12,901 nucleotides of DNA from JBJFGR01 sp051892875 (GTDB lineage Bacteria; Pseudomonadota; Gammaproteobacteria; Enterobacterales; Succinivibrionaceae): contig JBJFGR010000068.1 of the NCBI GenBank assembly GCA_051892875.1, positions 1-12,901 on the forward strand. The letters run 5' to 3'. The notes beneath the pieces are model-generated. The model did no database searches and was not told the origin of the DNA. It saw only the letters and a program-made list of their open reading frames with translations. The translations under genes were made by a program, and so were the position numbers. This document shows, in pieces, positions 7,501 through 12,901 of the stretch; position 1 is the first letter of the stretch, and each line of letters starts with the position of its first letter.

Positions 7501-7922
7501 ATTGGAAAACTATCCATGTAGTAAGTGAATACAATGAAGATGTTGGTGCTGATACAAAGATGAAGATGGCTGATACTTACAAGTGGATGGCAAAGATGAG
7601 ATCTAAGTACACTATGTTACATATGGGTGATGCTGAATTGATCAATAAGCATGTTTCTTTCCCTGATGCAGGTAAGGATCAAGAAGGCGGTTTAATTGTT
7701 ATGAAGATAACAAAACCTGAAGGTGAAGAATTCACTAACCAGCCATCTGAAATAGTTGTAATGATTAATGCTAAACCTGAGTCAACTACAAACAAATTCG
7801 TAAATGGTGAAGGTTTTAAAGCAGAAGTTCCAACAGGCTTATATGATGAATCTTCATGTACAGTTGAAGATGGTAAGTTAATAGCTGCACCTTGGACTCC
7901 ATGCTTGTTCGTAAAAAACTAA
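4593..7922 (+). CDS. Downstream fragment: CBM41-CBM48-GH13 pullulanase catalytic part
   Basis: This is the enzymatic part of the interrupted gene. Base 4593 is a TTG, the first start-like codon after the TAA; the first ATG is at 4734, inside CBM41. Neither has a ribosome binding site, and both would give a cytosolic protein without signal peptide. The frame stays open back to 3864, so this start is probably not natural. Numbered from the TTG (1109 residues): CBM41 about 10-125 (ITFTLHLWGDDSC, YGPIWDIDI), an intermediate domain to about 290, CBM48 about 292-400 (FKLWAPTAQKITLHYY), then GH13 with ESHIRDL, NWGYDP, DVVYNH, nucleophile Asp694 in AFRFD, acid/base Glu725 in FGEGW, and HDN (Asp879). 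The FGEGW and ESHIRDL forms match the Klebsiella PulA and limit-dextrinase-like group (GH13_13), unlike the divergent neighbour. All catalytic residues are intact, with no further frame damage. Confidence 0.8.
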   Translation: MDIPYSNAESQNGKVSLQYIDEDFGSKKTSLDKITFTLHLWGDDSCDMTVDATDWGSGGMKPTRIDEYGPIWDIDIKGSGEKGCANVIIRDSSEQAKKANTDRIIGDSKFYWTSDITSVSITTNTPYKNSTETSDLERLVTYQKKYSEPFGLIKKSASAYFLTGNYIAWDGSKDNEYVRLQYADTDDGIITSNDNGVLTGKFINLKESSWSDVPDTAKYYNNKLLNSYKVYKITPEDFKDKKINIKHLLKNEMLLLSLNSDNIVKSSSRIQTATLLDELYADKALEALGDNPLGVTIEDGNAVFKLWAPTAQKITLHYYNVVDSEPGSKFPKTEGDHSVEMVADEETGIWTATVENAESLKIAYKYQLSVYNPSTNKIEDTWVTDPYSNALLLNGSNNNSLVVDLKNDESIKPADWDSLPVSDKQKNNVDIAGMMITESHIRDLTVGDDKGISSEHQGKYLGLTEGDSTVVKHLKSLAEAGFTHIEFLPLYDIASIDERKVFSNETADVTISGTEFCERLKVKKTDGIDVCGSNETVMSILAQHNKEGDYNLDEKSSKVDTFLKTYVKDNDSFNWGYDPWHYAVPESTYATDLLPGTNIKEIREMIKYIKEEIGLNIVLDVVYNHTDGDGLSNTSVLDRIVPWYYNRLNPSNGSVYNATCCSDTASEHKMFAKLMEDTLVTWTQDYKIDAFRFDLMGYIPKEVMVQTLANVKRRTKNDNLYFFGEGWNPDGSANVGDDEHVQATQLTMGGTGIGTFNDRIRDAVRGNGPFDHGEKLIKLQGFASGRCSDMNGARPGYTCDPDTDYEYGTGNDKDSDWGMHPLAWQDIIRTSMAGNLKDFTFKTYKNEEKKAGDTYYWSPTPNAYGESPIDTINYVSKHDNPVLFDLIMYKAKKDRTMEDKAKMQAIGLSTVFFGQSPAFDHQGSDLLRTKFFQNDSYNTGDFSNGVNYSEKEGNRFIPNMFVNAEKDNEDWKTIHVVSEYNEDVGADTKMKMADTYKWMAKMRSKYTMLHMGDAELINKHVSFPDAGKDQEGGLIVMKITKPEGEEFTNQPSEIVVMINAKPESTTNKFVNGEGFKAEVPTGLYDESSCTVEDGKLIAAPWTPCLFVKN

Positions 7923-7945
7923 TTCTTTAGTTATAATGTAATGTT

Positions 7946-7979
7946 AAAAGCCATACATATGTATGGCTTTTTATTTTTA
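7946..7979 (+). terminator. Rho-independent terminator after the second pullulanase
   Basis: A perfect 26-base palindrome (7946-7971), with AGCCATAC and GTATGGCT as the stem core, runs into TTTTATTTTT. It lies 24 bases after the TAA at 7920-7922. It isolates the pullulanase transcript from the cyclase gene, which therefore needs its own promoter. Confidence 0.9.
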
Positions 7980-7997
7980 ATAAATATGCGATTTAAA

Positions 7998-8011
7998 TCT
8001 CAACGTTTACA
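7998..8011. promoter_or_regulatory. Partial LacI/CRE-like site upstream of the cyclase
   Basis: This site contains AACGTTTACA, the same ten bases as one side of the operator at 3428-3441 (minus strand), and matches 11 of 14 positions overall. It lies about 25 bases upstream of the candidate -35 box. The other half is poor. Similar strings can arise by chance in AT-rich DNA. Confidence 0.3.
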
Positions 8012-8035
8012 TATTTTTCAATATAAAACGGCCAT

Positions 8036-8062
8036 TTGATATATACTTATGATTATTATAAC
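8036..8062 (+). promoter_or_regulatory. Possible promoter of the diguanylate cyclase gene
   Basis: TTGATA (8036-8041) matches 4 of 6 bases of the -35 consensus. TATAAC (8057-8062) matches 5 of 6 bases of the -10 but with a short 15-base spacer. TAACTA at 8059 gives 17 bases but is a weaker box. A promoter is expected here because a terminator lies just upstream. Confidence 0.35.
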
Positions 8063-8086
8063 TAGTACGTTTTATAGGGTAAATCA

Positions 8087-11000
8087 GTGTCTCTAGAAAT
8101 AAGATCTTGTCTCGAAAGAACATATATAAGAGGAAGAGAAAACAAAACTCTTCAGACTATATGTATATCTTTTTCAAATCAATCTGAGGTAAGAAGAGAT
8201 TTTGATATTTTTTGTAACAAAAAAGGAATTACAAACGCTTATCGCATCGATTTAACCCCTAACGATTATTACTATCCCTTAGCTCCTATTATCTACATTA
8301 TAAAAGAGTTAATGAAAAATAATAAGCTAACGATAAATGATTTTTATGAATCTCTAAATTTAGCACCTTTTGAAAAAAGCATCTTATCTGAAACTTTAGA
8401 TAAACCGAATCTTTTGGAATTATATTACTTACCAACTGATGTCATTTATGTAAAACAAAGACTTGTTCAACATCTAAAGAGTATTTTTCTTCATTTGGTC
8501 AGTTTAAAAAATGGAGATCCCTTACTAATTTGTATTACAAATTTGCAATTCGCTGGAAGTTCTTCTTTTGATGCTTTTTTAAAATTCGTACAAACAGATG
8601 TTAGTTTCAAAAAAAATACAACAAACCTAAATAATCAGAATTTTAATATCGAAATAGACACAAGCAACAAATTAGGACTTCTTAGTAATCCTAATGTAAT
8701 ACTTTTATTAAGTTTTGCGAATGATGTGATTTCATCTGACTGTCCTACAAAAGATTGGGTTTCATACGAAGAAGATTTTGGTCAAATATCAAATCTTTTA
8801 CACCCTAGAGATTATGACAGACCTACTGATGATGAATATAATTGGAATAAATTACCTTACCAATATTCCAAACCAATATCAATAGATGAAATTATTCAAA
8901 GTGGCAACTTGCTAGTACATTACTTTTGTACTAAAGAAGCTATCTTTTTGATAAAAAATTCCTTAAAAAATATTTCAAATCAAGGCATAGCAGTTTCAGA
9001 TCCAAAAGAAATTCAACTCTATAAAATTTTAGGTAGAGCTTACTTATATAATACAAATACAGAAGAAGCTTTATTAGCATTTGATAATATGTATGAGAAA
9101 GCTCAGTATTTAAACAGAACTGAAGATTCATGTAAAGCTTATATCGAATTATCATACGCCCATTTATTTAGAAGCGATCAGGAATCAGCCCTACACTTTG
9201 CTGAAATGGCATCACATTTAGGTGATTTGATCATAAATTTAAAACTAGTAACAATTTCCCAATTTTGTTTATTTGTTGCATATGATAAAGAAAGCTTTAA
9301 GTTTGGATTTAATAAATTAAATAGCTTAATATCAAATCTTGAAAAATTTAATCTGATAAAGGAAATGACTTTTGTACTAAGAAATACTTTTGCACAAGTT
9401 CCTTTAGATGAAAACATTACCTATCAAACAGCTCTTACATACTGTTCTAGGGCAATAACTTTAGCAAATAGATTTAATATTAAAAATGAACTAGCTGCTG
9501 CTACTCTATGCAAAGGTATTGTTCTTTTACATTTAAATCAAATAGAAAATGCTCAGATAGCTTATCGTTCTAGTGAAAATTACTATAAACAAATAAGTTT
9601 GCATCAAGATTTGACGCATGTTTATAACTCCATGGGGTTCTTGCAGTTTGAAAGTGAAGAGTACGTACAGGCTCATGAAAATTACTTAAAATCTTTACAC
9701 AGTTCCATTAAGGCTTGCGATTATTCAGAAATTGCGATTACTCTTTATAATTTGGCAGAACTTTATAACTTTTGTGGTATGAATTATTATTCCTTACAAA
9801 CCTTAAATATTTTAAATAAGGTTATGGTAATAAGAAATACCAAGTCTATGCCTTTTCATAATCTACACCATATACTTTTAAATAAAGCTCTAGCTTATAT
9901 AAAAAATGGTGATAAAGACGGAGTTGTTTATGCTGATGAAATGTTAAAACGCTCATCTGAATACAATAATGAATTAAAATTAAATGACTCAGAACTTTTT
10001 TTATTTAGCTGTATAAATACTTTAATAGTTGCTAAAAGTAAAAAAAATTTAGATCTACCTTTAAGCGAATTAAATAAATTATTTATAAAAAATCAAGCTA
10101 ATCTTCCTTTAAAATTAATTATGCTTTATTTCAAGATTGTATTGGAAATAAATGTAAGAAGAAATCATTACGAAGATGCTTATAATACTTTCAAAAAAGG
10201 TTATATCTTTGCTAAGCAACATAATTTACAACATAGTAAAGCTATGTTGATAGCTATTATGAACAATAAAATTGATGATGCTTACAAGTTTACAGACTCC
10301 ATAAAACCACCTGTTGACGAATTAGATCAAATTATCACATTAGTAGAACAAGAAAGAAAAGTTAATATTTTATGGCGAGAAGTCCATGAAATGAGACTGA
10401 TTTCTATGTTGCATAACTATGGTATCAGTGTTAAAAATAATGAATCTTTATGTAAAGAAACTATTAGATTAATCTGCTCTCACTTTAATGTTAATGGTGG
10501 CTTAGTGTTACTGATAAATAACGATAATACAAGCGAATTACCAATAACAATTATTTGCGAACAATTGTATAAAAGAGGAGGTAGCAAAATATCTTATCCT
10601 CTTCATGCTCATTTTATACATGAACATTTACAAAATTGCTATCAAGAATGTACAGATGAAAAAATTGGGGCTTATAAATTTAATAAAATAATGTTCTTCC
10701 CTCTACAAGATCAAAATACAATGTTTGGACAGATGATTTTGTATACTTCAGATTCAAATGACAAAAATTCTAATTCAAATGATTATGAAGTACTTACTTT
10801 TATTAGCCAACAACTAGCAACTCAAATGTTGACTATTATTCAACGTAAGACATTAGTTCGTATAAGCACTACAGATATGTTGACAGGTTTATACAATCGT
10901 GCAGAATTCAGCAACTTGCTAACGGGGATTATTCAAGATTTATCTCCTTCTCAAAATATAGCTTTAGGCTTCTTGGATTTAGATAATTTTAAATATTACA

Positions 11001-11443
11001 ATGATAATTTAGGTCATGATATTGGTGATAAATTGTTAGTTTGGTTTGCTCAATTATTAAATGAAAATAAAATAATTGGGGATATTGCTTGTCGTTGGGG
11101 TGGTGATGAATTTTTATTACTAATGAACAATTGTTCAGCAGAAGATGCCGAAAATAGAATGCAACACATATTAGATACATTAAAATCTAAGAATGGTTAT
11201 AAAGAACAAATAGAAAAGCTATTAGGTCATGAAATTAATAATCTTCCTGAAAAATACTATTTGTCTTGTTCAATTGGGATAATAGACAGTTCTTCATTAT
11301 CTCGACCTTTTACTGAAGAAGATCTTCTTACTCATGCAGACGCTGCTCTTTATGAAGTTAAGCGTACTGGTAAAGGCCGAGTATTAAATTTCGAAAAAAT
11401 GACTCATGAGACAGATTCTCAAATCATGGAATCTAACAGATAA
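8087..11443 (+). CDS. Soluble diguanylate cyclase: degenerate STAND module, TPR-like repeats, GAF, GGDEF
   Basis: This 1118-residue protein probably makes cyclic di-GMP from two GTP in response to an unknown signal. The start is GTG; AGGG lies seven bases upstream, and an in-frame TAG at 8075 excludes a longer form. Residues 11-215 follow the outline of a STAND/AAA_16 ATPase: GRE (16-18), ICISF strand (25-29), YYYPLAPIIYIIKEL (61-75), a Walker B-like LLICITNLQFAGSSS (146-160) and NVILLLSFAND (203-213). The P-loop GxxxxGK[ST] is absent (SFSNQSEV instead) and the Walker B acidic residues are replaced, so it is probably not an ATPase. Residues about 305-740 are helical TPR-like repeats, clearest at 465-580. 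A GAF-like domain covers about 775-915. GGDEF spans about 925-1110, with DMLTGLYNR (930-938) and an intact RWGGDEF (1003-1009). The inhibitory I-site RxxD is IxxD here. No signal peptide or membrane segment is seen. The layout recalls MalT with its DNA-binding end replaced by GGDEF; that comparison is mine. Confidence 0.85.
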   Translation: MSLEIRSCLERTYIRGRENKTLQTICISFSNQSEVRRDFDIFCNKKGITNAYRIDLTPNDYYYPLAPIIYIIKELMKNNKLTINDFYESLNLAPFEKSILSETLDKPNLLELYYLPTDVIYVKQRLVQHLKSIFLHLVSLKNGDPLLICITNLQFAGSSSFDAFLKFVQTDVSFKKNTTNLNNQNFNIEIDTSNKLGLLSNPNVILLLSFANDVISSDCPTKDWVSYEEDFGQISNLLHPRDYDRPTDDEYNWNKLPYQYSKPISIDEIIQSGNLLVHYFCTKEAIFLIKNSLKNISNQGIAVSDPKEIQLYKILGRAYLYNTNTEEALLAFDNMYEKAQYLNRTEDSCKAYIELSYAHLFRSDQESALHFAEMASHLGDLIINLKLVTISQFCLFVAYDKESFKFGFNKLNSLISNLEKFNLIKEMTFVLRNTFAQVPLDENITYQTALTYCSRAITLANRFNIKNELAAATLCKGIVLLHLNQIENAQIAYRSSENYYKQISLHQDLTHVYNSMGFLQFESEEYVQAHENYLKSLHSSIKACDYSEIAITLYNLAELYNFCGMNYYSLQTLNILNKVMVIRNTKSMPFHNLHHILLNKALAYIKNGDKDGVVYADEMLKRSSEYNNELKLNDSELFLFSCINTLIVAKSKKNLDLPLSELNKLFIKNQANLPLKLIMLYFKIVLEINVRRNHYEDAYNTFKKGYIFAKQHNLQHSKAMLIAIMNNKIDDAYKFTDSIKPPVDELDQIITLVEQERKVNILWREVHEMRLISMLHNYGISVKNNESLCKETIRLICSHFNVNGGLVLLINNDNTSELPITIICEQLYKRGGSKISYPLHAHFIHEHLQNCYQECTDEKIGAYKFNKIMFFPLQDQNTMFGQMILYTSDSNDKNSNSNDYEVLTFISQQLATQMLTIIQRKTLVRISTTDMLTGLYNRAEFSNLLTGIIQDLSPSQNIALGFLDLDNFKYYNDNLGHDIGDKLLVWFAQLLNENKIIGDIACRWGGDEFLLLMNNCSAEDAENRMQHILDTLKSKNGYKEQIEKLLGHEINNLPEKYYLSCSIGIIDSSSLSRPFTEEDLLTHADAALYEVKRTGKGRVLNFEKMTHETDSQIMESNR

Positions 11444-12758
11444 TTTTTCCTTCTAAGTCATATTCATCATTATTAGTAATTTCAACCTTAACAATGTCAC
11501 CAATATTGATGCGTTTACCAATTGAATTATTTAAAAAGATCACTCCATCTATTTCAGGTGCATCACCTTTGGTACGACCTACAATACCATCTTCACTAAT
11601 TTCATCAATTATTACATCTTCAATCTTACCTACTTTATTGTGTAACTTTTCTTCTGAAATTTTTTGTTGCAATTGCATAAATCTATCATATCTGTCTTGC
11701 TTTACATCTTCAGGTATTGGATTAGGTAATTCATTTGCAGGAGCTCCTAGAACAGGACTGTAAGTAAAACACCCCACCCTATCTAATTTTGCTTCTGCGA
11801 TAAAATCTAATAATTCAGAAAACTCATCTTCGGTTTCTCCTGGAAAACCAACAATAAAAGTAGATCTTATAGTCAAATCTGGACATATACTACGCCATTT
11901 GTTTATTGTCTCAAGATTCTTTTCATGAGAACCTGGTCTTTTCATAAGCTTTAAGATTCTACTATTAACATGTTGCAATGGAACATCCATATATGGGAGA
12001 ACTAAACCTTCAGCCATTTGTTCGATAAGCTTAATAACATGAGGATAAGGGTAAGCATAATGAACTCTAATCCATACACCTAACTTACCCAATTCTCTAG
12101 TTAAAGCGTATAAATCACCCTTTTCATAACTTCTAAATATAGGATAATTTTTATCAACACCATAAGCAGATGTATCTTGTGCAACAACTAGTAATTCTTT
12201 AACACCTCTTTTTACGTAACTTTCAGCTTGATTCAATATAGATTCTGCATCAAAAGATTCTAAATCGCCACGAATTTGTGGAATTATACAAAAGCTACAT
12301 CTATGAGAACAACCTTCAGAGATTTTTAAATAAGCATAATGATTAGGAGTCAAAATAATTCCACCATCAGGAACTTTTATCAATGAACGTTTTCTTAAAA
12401 CATTTTGATCTGTAATTGGATATAATCTCTTTATATCAGCTAATACTAGAGGGGCACTATGAGGACCTGTTATAGCTTCGACTTTTGGATATTTTTCTAA
12501 AATAAAATCCCTTCTAGGACCTAAACACCCTGTTACAATAACATGCTTACCAAGTGATAGAGCTTCACCTATTGTATCTAAAGATTCTTCTATTGAAGAC
12601 TCAATAAATCCACAAGTATTTATAATTACTACATCAGCACCATCATAAGAATTTACAACTTTATATCCTTCTTTTAATAATAAAGTTATAATATTTTGCG
12701 AATCTACTAGATTCTTTGGACACCCCAAAGAAATAAAACCAATGTTTACAGAACCCAT
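11433..12758 (-). CDS. rimO: Ribosomal protein S12 methylthiotransferase RimO
   Basis: RimO is a radical-SAM enzyme with two iron-sulfur clusters that adds a methylthio group to the conserved aspartate of ribosomal protein S12. The product is 441 residues from ATG 12758, equal to the usual length in Gammaproteobacteria. The N-terminal UPF0004 domain has its three cluster cysteines (13, 49, 78) in SLGCPKN, NTCGF and TGCLG. The radical-SAM motif CxxxCxxC is CSHRCSFC (Cys150, 154, 157), followed by RGDL, which is typical of RimO. DTSAYG, PYPH, PLQH, LKLMKRPGS and FIVGFPGETE are all family motifs. A C-terminal TRAM domain ends near EYDLEGKIIC. An in-frame GTG at 12770 would add four residues (MYVF). 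Neither start has a clear ribosome binding site; I prefer the ATG. The gene ends in TAG and overlaps the convergent cyclase gene by 11 bases. Confidence 0.96.
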   Translation of the reverse strand: MGSVNIGFISLGCPKNLVDSQNIITLLLKEGYKVVNSYDGADVVIINTCGFIESSIEESLDTIGEALSLGKHVIVTGCLGPRRDFILEKYPKVEAITGPHSAPLVLADIKRLYPITDQNVLRKRSLIKVPDGGIILTPNHYAYLKISEGCSHRCSFCIIPQIRGDLESFDAESILNQAESYVKRGVKELLVVAQDTSAYGVDKNYPIFRSYEKGDLYALTRELGKLGVWIRVHYAYPYPHVIKLIEQMAEGLVLPYMDVPLQHVNSRILKLMKRPGSHEKNLETINKWRSICPDLTIRSTFIVGFPGETEDEFSELLDFIAEAKLDRVGCFTYSPVLGAPANELPNPIPEDVKQDRYDRFMQLQQKISEEKLHNKVGKIEDVIIDEISEDGIVGRTKGDAPEIDGVIFLNNSIGKRINIGDIVKVEITNNDEYDLEGKIIC

Positions 12759-12791
12759 AAAAACATACACTCACTGATTAAAAATCTTGTC

Positions 12792-12797
12792 ATTATA
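12792..12797 (-). promoter_or_regulatory. Possible -10 box of rimO
   Basis: A consensus TATAAT on the minus strand is placed for a transcript start near 12785, about 27 bases before ATG 12758. No convincing -35 sequence is visible 17 bases upstream. Confidence 0.4.
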
Positions 12798-12841
12798 CTA
12801 CTAAATTCTTTAACTTTACCTCTTAAATAAAATTAAGATGT

Positions 12842-12901
12842 TCATCCTTCAAACTCTTCTATTAAACATTCATGTTTCTTCGAAGTTTTATCATAATTAA
12901 T
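12842..12901 (-). CDS. Possible C-terminus of an unidentified gene, cut by the window edge
   Basis: A minus-strand frame is open from the window edge for 19 codons and ends in TGA at 12842-12844. The charged sequence (NYDKTSKKHECLIEEFEG) reads like a protein end. A 19-codon open stretch can also occur by chance, and I cannot identify the family. If real, it lies upstream of rimO in the same direction. Confidence 0.3.
   Translation of the reverse strand: MNYDKTSKKHECLIEEFEG

Larger units (their letters stand above)
3630..7922 (+). pseudogene. pulA: Klebsiella PulA-type pullulanase lipoprotein, interrupted by one in-frame TAA
   Basis: One continuous frame of 1430 codons is broken only by TAA at 3861-3863 (codon 78). 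Numbering through the stop: signal peptide with lipobox MTGC (Cys22); Gly-Ser repeat linker; a segment YIENASVCIDLNEDSICN that looks like the start of a small beta or calcium-binding repeat; an acidic region to about 320; CBM41 about 331-446; an intermediate domain to about 610; CBM48 about 613-721; GH13 from about 751. The frame from 3864 to 4592 has no ATG or GTG and no stop, and it continues the same protein, so the two parts are one gene. Enzymes of this type are exported lipoproteins that cleave alpha-1,6 links. The stop is either a recent nonsense mutation, a sequence error, or a read-through site. A terminator follows 24 bases after the natural stop. Confidence 0.8.

Noticed and set aside
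12818..12841. Hairpin near the rimO promoter as a terminator for the gene upstream
   Set aside because: The stem of about nine pairs is AT-rich with one mismatch and has no T-tract after it on the minus strand. It may be chance symmetry.
1..12901. CRISPR arrays, tRNA or rRNA genes, insertion sequences and phage attachment sites
   Set aside because: No spaced direct repeats, cloverleaf-like segments, transposase-like frames or terminal inverted repeats were seen on reading through the window.

Overview
The window is AT-rich bacterial DNA with four protein-coding loci and a probable gene edge at the right end. The RimO sequence is close to the gammaproteobacterial form. Two large starch-debranching lipoproteins and a diguanylate cyclase, all AT-rich, suggest an anaerobic, starch-using gammaproteobacterium such as a gut or rumen Succinivibrionaceae member. 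That placement is inference from protein character; no marker gene here proves it.

Layout. On the left (116-3349, minus) is a complete pullulanase lipoprotein of the type I, YGEPW-motif group, with an N-terminal starch-binding-like module and a C-terminal SusE/SusF-like module. A 280-base divergent regulatory region (3350-3629) separates it from a second, Klebsiella PulA-type pullulanase on the plus strand (3630-7922). The second enzyme carries a lipoprotein signal peptide, an extra 300-residue N-terminal region, CBM41, CBM48 and a GH13 barrel with all catalytic residues, but one in-frame TAA at codon 78 interrupts it. The rest of the frame is open and undamaged. A strong rho-independent terminator follows it.

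Next is an 1118-residue soluble signalling protein (8087-11443, plus): a degenerate STAND-type ATPase module, TPR-like helical repeats, a GAF-like domain and an intact GGDEF domain. Its 3' end overlaps by 11 bases the convergent rimO gene (11433-12758, minus), which encodes the methylthiotransferase for ribosomal protein S12. The last 60 bases may hold the C-terminus of another minus-strand gene.

How it fits together. The two pullulanases would debranch alpha-1,6 linkages in starch or glycogen at the cell surface. The divergent region holds a LacI/CRE-like operator placed over the predicted start point of the left promoter, a 19-base near-palindrome next to each gene, and weak CRP-like sites. 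This suggests coordinated sugar control of both genes. The cyclase gene has a related 10-base half-site upstream and a MalT-like STAND-plus-repeat layout. It may link carbohydrate state to c-di-GMP, but that is a hypothesis. The most notable observations are the single stop codon in an otherwise intact second pullulanase, the paired operators, and the unusual pseudo-ATPase-TPR-GAF-GGDEF protein.
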